From positions 2,956,001 through 3,020,000 of the forward strand of contig NZ_CP043311.1 of NCBI RefSeq assembly GCF_008807375.1: a stretch of DNA of 64,000 nt. The letters run 5' to 3'. The notes beneath the pieces were generated by a model. The model did not search any database and was not told where the DNA came from. It saw nothing but the letters and a program-made list of their open reading frames with translations. This DNA comes from Pseudomonas lalkuanensis (GTDB lineage Bacteria; Pseudomonadota; Gammaproteobacteria; Pseudomonadales; Pseudomonadaceae). The stretch's first letter is position 1; each line of letters begins with the position of its first letter. Below, in pieces: positions 46,066 through 55,088 of the stretch. A program made the position numbers and the translations under genes.

Positions 46066-46821
46066 ATGACCAAGATCGCTATCGTAACCGGTTCCAGCCG
46101 TGGCCTCGGCCGTAACACCGCCCTGAGTATCGCGCGTCAGGGTAGCGATGTGGTTGTCACCTATCACCGTCAGGCCGACGCCGCACTGGCCGTGGTAGCC
46201 GAAGTCGAAGCGCTGGGGCGTAAGGCTGTCGCGCTGCAATTGGACGCCGGCAACGTCACCACCTTCCCTGCCTTCATGCAGCGCCTGCACCAGGCGTTGC
46301 GCGAGACCTGGCAGCGTGAAAACTTCGATCATCTGGTCAACAACGCCGGCCACGGGGACATGGCCTCGATTGCCGAAACCTCCGAAGCGCAATTCGATGC
46401 TTTGGTGAACGTGCATTTCAAAGGGGTGTTCTTCCTCACCCAGGCATTGCTGCCGTTGTTGGCCGATGGAGGTCGTATCGTCAACATCTCTTCGGGGCTG
46501 ACGCGCGTCTCCTATCCCGGCTTCTCCGCCTACTCGGCGGTCAAGGGCGCGGTGGAGGTACTAAGCCTGTACATGGCCAAGGAACTGGGCAGCCGGGGTA
46601 TTGCGGTCAACACTGTGGCACCGGGAGCAATCGAGACTGATTTTCTGGGCGGTGCAGTGCGCGATATGCCGGATCTGAACAAGGTGTTCGCGGACATGAC
46701 GGCGCTCGGCCGCGTTGGCGTGCCAGACGATATCGGCCCGATGATCGCCAGCCTGCTCGGCGAGCAGAATCGTTGGATTAATGCCCAGCGTATCGAGGTC
46801 TCCGGCGGCCAGGCGATCTGA
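46066..46821 (+). CDS. Short-chain dehydrogenase/reductase (251 aa)
   Basis: This is a classical SDR with TGSSRGLGRNTALSIA at the N-terminus, NNAGHGDMAS, the catalytic YSAVKGAVE and the C-terminal GGQAI. It would use NADP(H), given the Arg after the glycine motif and SSRG. The substrate is not evident. Its divergent AraC neighbour suggests inducible expression. AGAGG lies 12 bp upstream of the ATG, and a hairpin follows downstream. Confidence 0.9.
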   Translation: MTKIAIVTGSSRGLGRNTALSIARQGSDVVVTYHRQADAALAVVAEVEALGRKAVALQLDAGNVTTFPAFMQRLHQALRETWQRENFDHLVNNAGHGDMASIAETSEAQFDALVNVHFKGVFFLTQALLPLLADGGRIVNISSGLTRVSYPGFSAYSAVKGAVEVLSLYMAKELGSRGIAVNTVAPGAIETDFLGGAVRDMPDLNKVFADMTALGRVGVPDDIGPMIASLLGEQNRWINAQRIEVSGGQAI

Positions 46822-46857
46822 GCTGCCAGGCGCGCACATACTAGCGCGAAGCCCTTG

Positions 46858-46882
46858 GCAGGGTGCCCGAGTGGCACCCTGC
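46858..46882 (+). terminator. Hairpin after SDR gene
   Basis: GCAGGGTGCC and GGCACCCTGC form a perfect 10-bp stem with a CGAGT loop, 36 bp after the SDR stop. No T-run follows, so termination strength is uncertain. Confidence 0.5.
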
Positions 46883-47331
46883 TGCTGAGCGCAAGACGCG
46901 AGCAGAGCATGGAGCCGCTCGGCACTGCGGTTGAACCATCGCCTACTGCCAGAGAGATAAGGGGACAGCCTCATTTAGGCTGCTTTTGGCCGATTTCTGC
47001 CGGTTCCCACCGGCAGCTTCGGGTCGGTTACTGGTCGTGGACTTTGGCTGATCCACCCTTGTCCTCCCCTAAACGCGAAGGACCAGCCATGAACACCAAT
47101 GCCACGTACAGCCATCAACCTTGGAGCAAGGGAAGCTGGTCGGGCAGAAAACCCCACTTCGACTCAGGATTGGGCTTCTCTTCGGAGGGCGCTCGCTATC
47201 TTTTCATATCTAGCGATATAGGCTTTCTCGTCAAGAGACATAGCCGGGCACTATCCCATGGCACCGCGATGTCGCCCGCTGCGGGCATCGTGCCGTGGCT
47301 ACTACCGCACAATGCTCCTCGCGCAGGCCGA
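46883..47331 (+). pseudogene. Integrase start relic in spacer
   Basis: Around 47089 an ATG opens MNTNATYSHQPWSKG. After a one-base shift the sequence continues as KLVGQKTPLRLR, the typical start of pseudomonad tyrosine integrases (MNTNATYSHQPWNKGKLVGQK as I recall it). The rest is lost and the frame runs into non-homologous sequence. It is plus strand and N-terminal, whereas the other two relics are minus-strand C-terminal pieces. No other gene is visible here. Confidence 0.5.
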
Positions 47332-47688
47332 CTAAACCAACACTTGGCGGGTGCTCGCAATCAGCTCATGCACCTGGCGTTCAACATGCGCCTCCGTCGG
47401 CGTTTCCGGTCCACGACCGCGCGGGCATGGCAAGCTCGGGGTGGTCCCGAATAGGCGGCAGATTAATGGGCGCTGCTCATAGGCTTCGCAGCCTTGCGTA
47501 CCGAGATGCACGCAGTTCCATTGCGCCAGAGCTGCGTCATGCTCGGCGTTGCTTTTTACGGGGAGTCGTGACATTTCCTCGGACGACGCGGTCACCGGCC
47601 CGCAGCAATCGTGGCACCCGGGCACGCAGGAGAACGCCGGAATCTGCCGACGCAACTGGTCGATCTTTCGACTGGTCGTACAGCTCAC
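47332..47688 (-). CDS. YkgJ-family cysteine cluster protein (118 aa)
   Basis: This small zinc/iron-chelating domain protein has FSCVPGCHDCCGPV near the N-terminus, then CVHLGTQGCEAYEQRP, LICRLFGTTPSLPCPRG and TRQVLV at the end. The Cys set matches the YkgJ/UPF0153 family. I start at GTG 47688, which overlaps the TGA of the preceding 63-residue gene (GTGA), a coupled start that also fits the MSCT start of relatives; a TTG at 47700 is the alternative. Function unknown; metal binding is inferred. Confidence 0.82.
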   Translation of the reverse strand: MSCTTSRKIDQLRRQIPAFSCVPGCHDCCGPVTASSEEMSRLPVKSNAEHDAALAQWNCVHLGTQGCEAYEQRPLICRLFGTTPSLPCPRGRGPETPTEAHVERQVHELIASTRQVLV

Positions 47689-47876
47689 GTGATTGGCCAA
47701 CCTGTGCCAGTGCTCGCCCTCCGCGGATAGCTATGAGGCGCCTCGATCCGCTCCTTGAGCTTGGTTGCAAAATCCTTGGCGCAACGCTCATTGCGAAACT
47801 GCACCCGGCGGACACCAAAGCGGACCGTCCATAACTCTTCACTCTGACTGGTCAGATGCTCGACTTTCACTGACAT
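47685..47876 (-). CDS. Small hypothetical protein (63 aa)
   Basis: This short basic protein reads MSVKVEHLTSQSEELWTVRF and then CAKDFATKLKERIEA. I do not recognise a family. AGAGG eight bases before the ATG and the GTGA overlap with the YkgJ gene support it as a real, co-translated gene. Confidence 0.6.
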   Translation of the reverse strand: MSVKVEHLTSQSEELWTVRFGVRRVQFRNERCAKDFATKLKERIEAPHSYPRRASTGTGWPIT

Positions 47877-47903
47877 GACGGTGCCTCTGTATCTGCCTGC
47901 GGT

Positions 47904-48134
47904 TTAAAAATGGATCTCTGCGCTCTTGATCCCTAGGTCGCGAAGTTCGTGAATCAAGTCGTCCAGATGTGCAAACGACTCGACCTCCTCGTTGTCATCG
48001 ACCAGAAAAAAACTTCGACCGGCGTTCTTCTTGAAGAACACGATCCACTCTTTGGTGTTGGTCGGGTTCACGATCACATGGGTGTCAAAGAATACGCCTT
48101 CGGCGTGCCGGGCCTTCACATCAGTTCGCTTCAT
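47904..48134 (-). CDS. Small hypothetical protein (76 aa)
   Basis: This is a compact, protein-like frame with a beta-alpha-rich pattern: FFDTHVIVNPTNTKEWIVFF, AGRSFFLVDDNEEVESFAHL and LIHELRDLGIKSAEIHF. I do not recognise a named domain. It is 27 bp upstream of, and on the same strand as, the 63-residue and YkgJ genes, so the three may form one unit divergent from sulP. Confidence 0.6.
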   Translation of the reverse strand: MKRTDVKARHAEGVFFDTHVIVNPTNTKEWIVFFKKNAGRSFFLVDDNEEVESFAHLDDLIHELRDLGIKSAEIHF

Positions 48135-48249
48135 TCAAGTCACCACGCTACGTTCGCGCTCGCACATTTCTACTCAACGACCCGGCTGGCTGCACTGAAT
48201 CGCCCTAGGCTGGTCTTCCCGCTGGTTCCACGGCGTCTGGGCATTTAAT

Positions 48250-48268
48250 ATTATCACTGCATGATAAT
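48250..48268. promoter_or_regulatory. Perfect inverted repeat upstream of SulP
   Basis: ATTATCA-CTGCA-TGATAAT has perfect 7-bp arms, 33 bp before the SulP ATG and in the divergent gap. It may be an operator or part of the promoter (TATGCA follows at 48271). It does not match the Anr consensus. Confidence 0.45.
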
Positions 48269-48300
48269 GCTATGCACATAGTCCGATTAAGGGTCCAGTC

Positions 48301-49959
48301 ATGATTGCCTTACGCGAAGCGTGGAAGGCCGGGTTGTTCGGGCGGGAACACTGGGTGCGCAACTTGGTGTCCGGCGTGGTCGTCGGCGTCGTGGCGCTAC
48401 CCCTGGCCATGGCGTTCGCCATCGCCTCCGGAGTCAAGCCCGAGCAGGGCATTTACACCGCGATCATTGGCGGATTGCTGGTTTCCCTGCTGGGCGGCAG
48501 CCGTCTGCAGATTGCCGGACCGACCGGTGCCTTCATCGTGATACTCGCGGGTGTCACCGCCCAATACGGCGTGGATGGCCTGCAGCTCGCCACCTTGATG
48601 GCTGGCGCCATCCTGCTGCTCCTCGGCGTCACCCGTCTCGGCGCAATCATCAAATTCATCCCCGATCCGGTGATCGTCGGCTTCACCGCCGGGATCGGGG
48701 TAATCATCTGGGTCGGGCAGTGGCAGGACTTTTTCGGCCTGCCCAAGGTCGGTGGTGGACACTTCCACGAGAAGCTCTGGCACCTGCTGCAGGCGCTGCC
48801 GGGCCTGCATGTCGCCACCACCCTGCTCGCGGCGGCCAGTCTCGCCCTGGTCATCGCGGCACCCAGGCTTCCCGGTCTGACGCGCGTACCCGGGCCGCTG
48901 GCGGCGATGGTGTTCGCCACGGCAGTCCAGTCGCTGTTCCACTTCGAGGGGGTCGCCACCATCGGCAGTGCCTTCGGCGGCATTCCCCAGGGGCTGCCCG
49001 ACCTGGATTGGCCGGAGATCACCCTGTCGCGGATGATCGAGCTGATCGGTCCGGCTTTCGCCATCGCCATGCTAGGCGCCATCGAGTCGTTGCTGTCCGC
49101 CGTAGTCGCCGATGGCATGGCCGGCACCAAGCACGACTCCAATCAGGAACTGATCGGCCAGGGCATCGCCAATCTGGCCGTCCCACTGTTCGGTGGGTTC
49201 GCCGCCACCGGCGCCATCGCCCGTACTGCCACCAATATCCGCAACGGCGCCACCGGGCCGCTGGCCGGCGTGACCCATGCCCTGACCCTGGTGCTGATCC
49301 TTCTGTTCCTGGCGCCGCTGGCCTCGAACATTCCGCTCTGCGCCCTGGCCGCGATCCTGTTCGTCGTCGCCTACAACATGAGTGAGCTGAAACACTTCCA
49401 GCGCATGGTGCAGCGCGCGCCGCGGGCCGACGTGGCCATCCTGCTGATTACCTTCGGCCTGACCGTGTTCAGCGATCTGGTGATCGCGGTGAACATCGGC
49501 GTCATTCTGGCCATGCTGCAGTTCATGCGCCGCATGGCCTCGTCGGTCGAAGTGCAACAGGTCGTCGAGGAGGAGTTGGCCAGTGAACTGCGCGCCAATG
49601 GCCAGCTCCGGCTACCACCGGGGGTGCTGGTGTATACGATCGAAGGGCCGCTGTTCTTTGGTGCGGCGGAAACCTTCGAACAGGTCCTGGCGCAGACTCA
49701 CACCGATCCGAGCCTATTGGTGATTCGCCTGAAGCGGGTGCCGTTCATGGACATCACCGGCCTGCAGACGCTGGAGGAAGTCATTCAGCAGCTGCACAAG
49801 CGGCAGATCGTAGTGAAGCTCTGCGAAGCGAACCGCAAGGTGCTCAGCAAGCTCGACAAAGCGGGGATCCTGCAGACCCTGGGACCGGCGCATTACCACG
49901 CCGAATTCGCCGCCGCGCTGGCGACGGATGAGGTGCCAGAAGCACCTCCCCCGCCCTAG
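48301..49959 (+). CDS. SulP-family inorganic anion transporter with STAS domain (552 aa)
   Basis: About 12 membrane helices start with LVSGVVVGVVALPLAMAFAI, SGVKPEQGIYTAIIGGLLVS and QIAGPTGAFIVILAG, all SulP signatures. GAIESLLSAVVADGMAGTKHDSNQELIGQG is the conserved loop of the family (residues about 260-290). A C-terminal STAS domain follows (about 435-540), with VLVYTIEGPLFFGAAETF and KRVPFMDITGLQTLEE. It could carry sulfate, bicarbonate, C4-dicarboxylate or similar anions; the substrate is not readable from sequence. It opens the stress/anaerobic block. Confidence 0.93.
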   Translation: MIALREAWKAGLFGREHWVRNLVSGVVVGVVALPLAMAFAIASGVKPEQGIYTAIIGGLLVSLLGGSRLQIAGPTGAFIVILAGVTAQYGVDGLQLATLMAGAILLLLGVTRLGAIIKFIPDPVIVGFTAGIGVIIWVGQWQDFFGLPKVGGGHFHEKLWHLLQALPGLHVATTLLAAASLALVIAAPRLPGLTRVPGPLAAMVFATAVQSLFHFEGVATIGSAFGGIPQGLPDLDWPEITLSRMIELIGPAFAIAMLGAIESLLSAVVADGMAGTKHDSNQELIGQGIANLAVPLFGGFAATGAIARTATNIRNGATGPLAGVTHALTLVLILLFLAPLASNIPLCALAAILFVVAYNMSELKHFQRMVQRAPRADVAILLITFGLTVFSDLVIAVNIGVILAMLQFMRRMASSVEVQQVVEEELASELRANGQLRLPPGVLVYTIEGPLFFGAAETFEQVLAQTHTDPSLLVIRLKRVPFMDITGLQTLEEVIQQLHKRQIVVKLCEANRKVLSKLDKAGILQTLGPAHYHAEFAAALATDEVPEAPPPP

Positions 49960-49978
49960 AGCGGGCCCGTGGCCCGCT
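49960..49978. terminator. Perfect hairpin between SulP and RHH genes
   Basis: AGCGGGCC and GGCCCGCT form a perfect 8-bp stem with a CGT loop, right after the SulP stop and between convergent genes. There is no T-run. Confidence 0.5.
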
Positions 49979-50000
49979 GACGGTCAAGGCTCACCGGGCG

Positions 50001-50204
50001 TCAAGATTTGGCGTTGGCCGCCAACGTGCTCTTGGTCGCATAGGTGACGCCATGCTGGTCCAGGTAATCCCGGATCAGTTGTCGCACCACCTGCGACGGC
50101 GTCAGGTCTTGCGCGGCGCACAGTTCTTCGAACGCTTTCTTCTTGTGCGGATCGATGAGAACAGTGAGGCGGGCGGTCTTGCTTTCCATAGAGTATCGGC
50201 TCAT
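50001..50204 (-). CDS. Ribbon-helix-helix (CopG-like) protein (67 aa)
   Basis: The core ARLTVLIDPHKKKAFEELCA then LTPSQVVRQLIRDYLDQHG is a ribbon-helix-helix fold, a small DNA-binding dimer. It may act alone or as an antitoxin, but no toxin gene is adjacent. ATG 50204 is used; ATG 50189 (MESK) is also possible. An A+T-rich palindrome just upstream could be its own operator. Confidence 0.72.
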   Translation of the reverse strand: MSRYSMESKTARLTVLIDPHKKKAFEELCAAQDLTPSQVVRQLIRDYLDQHGVTYATKSTLAANAKS

Positions 50205-50218
50205 TCCAGGCGTCAGAT

Positions 50219-50239
50219 GTTAATCAAATTATAATTAAC
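50219..50239. promoter_or_regulatory. A+T-rich nested palindrome upstream of RHH gene
   Basis: GTTAAT at 50219 pairs with ATTAAC at 50239, and the centre holds the perfect palindrome AATTATAATT. It lies 15-35 bp before the RHH start, where a self-regulating RHH protein would bind. Confidence 0.45.
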
Positions 50240-50319
50240 GGGTCCGGGACTGTCACCGCAGGCGCCATTGGGGGGGCAAGGCGGATCGGGCCCTGTCCTG
50301 GAACCCGATCCCTGGTCGG

Positions 50320-50990
50320 TCACAGTGGGTAATGGGCAGGGTAAGGCCGCCGCGCGACTCCGGAGGCCACTGCCGCCTGGGCAACCACCCCAGCCACCGC
50401 GCCAAGCAGTCGAGCGTCCAGCGGCTTCGGCAGGATGTAGTCCGACCCGAACGCCAAGCGATCGATGTTGAACGCGCGCAACACGTCCCCCGACATCGGT
50501 TCCTTGGCCAACTGACGCAGAGCTTCCACGGCGGCGACTTTCACCGCCTCGTTGAACTGCGAAGCGCGAATATCCAAGGCGCCGCGGAAGATGAACGGCC
50601 GGTCGCCAGGATCAGATCGTCGCGAGTCGCCTTTTCCAGTTCAGGCTTGATCTCCGGATCGGGGTTCGAGCAGACGAACACGATCGGCTTGGGTGCCATG
50701 GCCTGCAGCGCCTCCGACGTCAGTAGGTTGGCCCCGGACAGCCCGACGAACACATCGGCGTCCTGCATGGCGTCCATTTGCCCTGGATCTCCAAGGCATT
50801 CAGCATTCCCGCGGCGGTCACGATTGCAGTGCCATGCTGTCGTCATGGAACACCGGGATGTCGTATTGCTCGATCAGCACCTGCTCGATCTCGAAGCATT
50901 CGGGTGCCTTGATGTCTTCCAGGTTGATCCCGCCGAAGGTGCCGGCGATCCGCTCCACGGTATCGATACAGCTGAAGTTAGCAGCCCATG
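50320..50990 (-). pseudogene. Malic enzyme (MaeB-type) pseudogene
   Basis: Three minus-strand pieces in different frames follow malic enzyme in order. The first has [20 protein letters not shown] then [10 protein letters not shown] (from about 50970). The second has ADVFVGLSGANLLTSEALQA and IVFVCSNPDPEIKPELEKAT (50846 to about 50610). The third has FIFRGALDIRASQFNEAVKV to YILPKPLDARLLG (about 50610 to 50320). Frames break at about 50820 and 50600, the latter with a small deletion where NQVNN-like residues should be. The N-terminal half is missing. It was probably an NADP malic enzyme like those near pyruvate genes and is now inactive. Confidence 0.8.
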
Positions 50991-52144
50991 TCCCGCCAAA
51001 GCATGGGCAAGAAAGCCACAGCTGGCGCAGCGCGAATGACAAGGAGCCTATTTGGGAGACGAGCGCCCTACCCCCCCTGGAGACAGAGGGTAACGGCGCC
51101 CTGAATCTGTTACAAAACATCTGCAACAGCGCAGGCCATTTGGGGTGCAACGGCCTCGTCAATCGAGAAACAGCGGGAGGTGCTGTAGCGACGCTGCGCG
51201 AAGGCGTCCAAAGGGCGCAACACTTAGCGAAACGACCCGCACTGTTGAACCAGATGTTATGCCATCGATGCTCATGAGTATCCTGAGCCCCTGATTCGCC
51301 AACCCCCTATCCGGCTTCCACGTTTGCAAACGGGCTATGCTCATTTGTTCATGGAGGCCCTTGGCGATGAAGCTGATTCAGTGCCGCCTGTCTGCAGGCA
51401 ATCGAATGCCACTGCTTGTGCAGGATGCAGCATCTTCCAGACGTGCCGCCTACTAAGGTTGCCCCCCTCCCCTTGCTTTGCCTTCACTGTGGCTGAGTTC
51501 CCGGTCCCAAGCCGGAGATTCAATTACCACTGTTGTGGGTTACTGCGCATTGAGGCAGCCAACGTGCCAGGCGAATGTGGCCCTTAACCCGCCCCTGACG
51601 CTTGAAGCACTGCGCAGCAAAGTGGCTGTTTGCTGGCTCGCTTCACGTTGGGTGCGATAGACGCCCTCCTCGCCCAGATGATCAGCCTGAGGCCAAAAAA
51701 GCGCGCACCCATTTCACGGTCGGAAGTGCCGCGGCGTTTGGGGCTTACGAGTTTGGCCAACTGCTCCGCCAGTGCGGCGGCATTGACGCGTTCTGACGCG
51801 GTGAAGGAGTTTGGTCGTACCACTCGCTGCTTCGACACGTTTGCCGGCAGCCGTTGCAACAAGATCCACCCTTCACTACCGACCCTATTACTCGGACAGA
51901 CGTCGGCCAAGATGCGAATACCACACTTGCGCGCTAACACCATCCAGGGCTCCGTGCACGACTCGGGCAAAACTTGATCAAGCGCAAAAATCTTGGGAGG
52001 CGAGAAGATAACTTAGTCGCTAAGGGTTGTACGAAAAGCCGGCGAACCAAAAGTCGAGCGCCACTGAAACAGCATCGACGATGCAAGTATTTTTGTACGG
52101 AACCTGATGCCGGGTTTCCAGCAAACACTGGAGGGACCGAGATC
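50991..52144. other. Long stretch without a recognisable gene
   Basis: About 1.15 kb with short overlapping frames on both strands, none with a family motif or strong ribosome-binding site. It may be the eroded remainder of the malic enzyme locus or of transferred DNA. Confidence 0.45.
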
Positions 52145-52291
52145 ATGAAAAGCCTGGTGGCAGTCTACATTCAGCTCGCCCGGATTTCCGGACATGAAGC
52201 GATCATCTACCATCGCTTGGGATTGAACGATACTGATGCCAGGAAGCGAGTGGGCTTCTATCTGGCCTGTGCCCGGAAATACCGGGGGTAG
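52145..52291 (+). CDS. Possible small protein (48 aa)
   Basis: From ATG 52145 the frame reads MKSLVAVYIQLARISGHEAI then ARKRVGFYLACARKYRG, preceded by GGAGGGACCGAGATC. It is a plausible small soluble protein but no relative is recognised, so it may be a chance frame. Confidence 0.25.
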   Translation: MKSLVAVYIQLARISGHEAIIYHRLGLNDTDARKRVGFYLACARKYRG

Positions 52292-52560
52292 TTGCAGGAG
52301 TTTGAATGCGCCTCCGTGCCAAAGGAGAGTGTCGTGCTTATTGCAGCTTGATACCTGCCGCCTGAATATCAAGTTGCTGCGCTCGGGTGAATCTTTCCCC
52401 TTCTGTTTGAACCTTTCGGTCAATAGCAGCGGTCGCAAGTTCCAACACCGGTACCCGTTTTCTTTGTTCAAGTATGGGCCGGCATTGTTCGATTTTCGGT
52501 GTCCGGGAATCACCTACGCTCAAATCAGGCGATCGAGTCTCGCAGCACGAGGTTTCCACT

Positions 52561-53520
52561 GTGGCCGCCCACCGCATCCTCACCCTCACTCTGAATCCCG
52601 CGCTGGACGTGAGCACCTCTGTACCGCACCTGTACCCCCATGAAAAGCTACGGTGCGCTCCACCGGTTTACACGCCAGGGGGTGGCGGGATCAATGTGGC
52701 GCGGACGATTCGGCGGCTCGGCGGTGAGGCGCTAGCGCTGTTTCCGGTCGGGGGTACCACTGGCGCACACCTTCTCGAACTACTGGAAGCCGAGGGTATT
52801 CCTTGCCAGGCGGTGCCGGTGGCTGGCTGGACCCGTGAATGCATCAACCTCACCAACCAGGCCGACGACCAGCAATACCGATTCGTCCTTCCCGGCAACC
52901 CGCTCTCTTCCCAAGAGCAGGCAGCACTACTGTCGACCCTGGAAACGCTGCCCCCAGCGGAATTCCTGGTCATTAGCGGCAGCCTGCCCGAGGAATTGGC
53001 GACGGATTTCCTGCCGCGCCTGCTGAAAAGTGCACAGCAGCGCGGTAGCCGCTGTGTGGTGGACAGCACGGGCAATGCGCTACGCCAGATGCTGGATTGC
53101 GGCGGCCTGCTGCTGATCAAGCCCAACCTGGATGAACTCGCTGCCATGGCAGGGGAGCCCATCGCAGGACCTGAACATCTGACCCAGGTAGCCTGGGACC
53201 TGGTGGCAGCGAAACGCACGGAAGCGGTGCTGGTATCGCTTGGCGCGCAGGGTGCGTTGCTGGTGACCGCCGAAGTCTGCGAACGCATTCCGGCGCCGAC
53301 CGTACCACGTCGCAGCACGGTCGGCGCCGGGGATAGCCTGCTCGCGGGGATGGTACTCAAACGTGCGTCAGGAGCATGCTGGCAGGAGGCGGCGCGCTAC
53401 GGCGTGGCGGCTGGCACCGCAGCAATCATGGCAGAAGGCAGCAGGCTGTCCCGGCGTGAGGATACGGAGCGACTTTACAGCTGGCTGACCGGCAATCCCT
53501 CCCCCACGGAACCGACCTAG
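52561..53520 (+). CDS. pfkB: PfkB-family 1-phosphofructokinase-like sugar kinase (319 aa)
   Basis: This is a ribokinase-fold sugar-phosphate kinase. It shows LTLTLNPALDVSTSV at the start, PGGGGINVARTIRRLGG (substrate-binding Gly loop), NQADDQQYRFVLPG, FLVISGSLPEEL, LIKPNLDELAAMAG, and STVGAGDSLLAGMV with the catalytic Asp (GAGD). It resembles 6-phosphofructokinase isozyme 2 and would feed sugar phosphate into glycolysis. The GTG at 52561 has GAGG eight bases upstream. The frame is open to 52474 without family sequence. Its location next to Anr-type stress genes suggests use under low oxygen. Confidence 0.87.
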   Translation: MAAHRILTLTLNPALDVSTSVPHLYPHEKLRCAPPVYTPGGGGINVARTIRRLGGEALALFPVGGTTGAHLLELLEAEGIPCQAVPVAGWTRECINLTNQADDQQYRFVLPGNPLSSQEQAALLSTLETLPPAEFLVISGSLPEELATDFLPRLLKSAQQRGSRCVVDSTGNALRQMLDCGGLLLIKPNLDELAAMAGEPIAGPEHLTQVAWDLVAAKRTEAVLVSLGAQGALLVTAEVCERIPAPTVPRRSTVGAGDSLLAGMVLKRASGACWQEAARYGVAAGTAAIMAEGSRLSRREDTERLYSWLTGNPSPTEPT

Positions 53521-53610
53521 TCGTATGCAGGACTTGCCGGTAGCTTCTCCTATTGCGCAGCAACAGATGCTGCCTTGAAAGTCGTCATTATGTCTTTCGC
53601 CGCTTCTGCG

Positions 53611-54969
53611 CTAGTTCAACTCTACTCGGTCGCGGTGCTCTGGCACCGAAACCGACCATCCCAGCTCCACGCTGATTCGCCTGCGCAGCACATCCGCCGC
53701 CATAGGTTCGCCGTGCACCACATAGGTGTGTTTGGGGGGAACCTTGAAACCTCGTAGCCATTGCAGGATCTCGTCCGCATCAGCGTGAGCGGAAAGATTT
53801 TCGACTTGCACGACTTCGGCCCGGATCGGCACTTCCTGGCCATGCATACGCACGGTTTCGGCGCCATTGACTATCAACGACCCGCGCGTGCCACCAGCCT
53901 GGAAGCCCGAGAACAACAGGGTATTGCGCGGATTCGGCGCCAGGGACTTGAGGTGGTACAGCACGCGCCCACCTGTCGCCATCCCGCTTGCAGCAATGAT
54001 GACCGCGGGCTTGCGGAACTCATCCAACTGCTTCGATTCCTCGACCGATCGGACAATGTGGGCCACCTTGCAGGTCCCCTCGCACTCGGCTTCCGTCAAC
54101 CGGTGCTCCTGGCGAAACCGGTGGTACAGGACTGTGGCATCGGTTGCCATGGGACTGTTGAGGAAGATTGGCAAGTCGGGAATGAGCTTCTGCTCTTTGA
54201 GGCGATAGAGGTGGTACATCAATAACTGTGCACGCCCCACGGCAAAGGACGGTACCAGCGTGATGCCCTGACGCATCGCCGTCCGGTTGATCACTTCTGC
54301 CAACTGCGTTTCCACTGACTCAGGGGCATGCCGGCGATCTCCATAGGTTGACTCCACCAGTAGGTAGTCAGCCCTCTCAATGGTTTCAGGCGCCTGCATC
54401 ACCGGGTCGTGCATCCGTCCCAAATCCCCGGAACAAACCAATTTGACTCCCGCCACGTCCAGCTCCACCGTCGCCGCACCAAGGATGTGTCCGGCCGTGC
54501 GCAGGTTAAGACGGATCCCGGGCAGGATATCTTGCGGATTGTGCAAGTCGATCGGATGGAACAGTTTCAGGGCACGCTCCGCGTCCGCTTCGGTGTATAG
54601 CGGTTTGGCCGGATGGTGCTTGGAATAGGCATGCCGGTTGGCATACTCGGCCTCTTCCTCCTGGAGCCGACCACTGTCCAGCAAGAGAATCCGTGCCAGC
54701 TCGCAGGTCGCCGGCGTTGCATAGACCGGCCCCCGATAACCATCCCGCACCAGTACCGGCAGGTATCCACTGTGGTCGAGGTGGGCATGGGTCAAGACGA
54801 TGGCATCCAGGTTTTCGACCGGTAGCGGAAAGTGCTCCCAATTGCGCAATCGCAATTGCTTGTAGCCCTGGAATAGTCCGCAGTCGATCAGTACGCGTCT
54901 GTCCCCGTGTTCGACCAAATACTTGCTGCCAGTGACTGTGCCGGCTGCACCAAGGAAAGTCAGTCGCAT
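53611..54969 (-). CDS. MBL-fold beta-CASP RNA nuclease-like protein (452 aa)
   Basis: This is a metallo-beta-lactamase fold with a beta-CASP insert, the CPSF-73/YSH1 and RNase J group. The metal site is LTHAHLDHSGYLP (His61, His63, Asp65, His66). LVESTYGDR, PSFAVGRAQLLMY, FLNSPMA, IIAASGMATGGR and LLFSGFQAGGTRG come next, and VENLSAHADADEI and VVHGEP supply later ligands. It probably processes RNA. It is tail to tail with pfkB. Such genes accompany universal stress proteins in several pseudomonad stress blocks. Confidence 0.9.
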   Translation of the reverse strand: MRLTFLGAAGTVTGSKYLVEHGDRRVLIDCGLFQGYKQLRLRNWEHFPLPVENLDAIVLTHAHLDHSGYLPVLVRDGYRGPVYATPATCELARILLLDSGRLQEEEAEYANRHAYSKHHPAKPLYTEADAERALKLFHPIDLHNPQDILPGIRLNLRTAGHILGAATVELDVAGVKLVCSGDLGRMHDPVMQAPETIERADYLLVESTYGDRRHAPESVETQLAEVINRTAMRQGITLVPSFAVGRAQLLMYHLYRLKEQKLIPDLPIFLNSPMATDATVLYHRFRQEHRLTEAECEGTCKVAHIVRSVEESKQLDEFRKPAVIIAASGMATGGRVLYHLKSLAPNPRNTLLFSGFQAGGTRGSLIVNGAETVRMHGQEVPIRAEVVQVENLSAHADADEILQWLRGFKVPPKHTYVVHGEPMAADVLRRRISVELGWSVSVPEHRDRVELN

Positions 54970-55088
54970 TGTGTTCTCCTGTCGATCCCGGACGCAGAAG
55001 CGGACTGGTCCTGATCAGGTGGTATAGCTGAACACCGGATTACTGCGTCCACACGAATGAGAATTCCCGATCGAAGGCGGAGGCTCCA

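Noticed and set aside
51970..51990. TTGATCAA considered as an Anr/FNR site
   Set aside because: The two half-sites touch; the required four-base spacer is missing.
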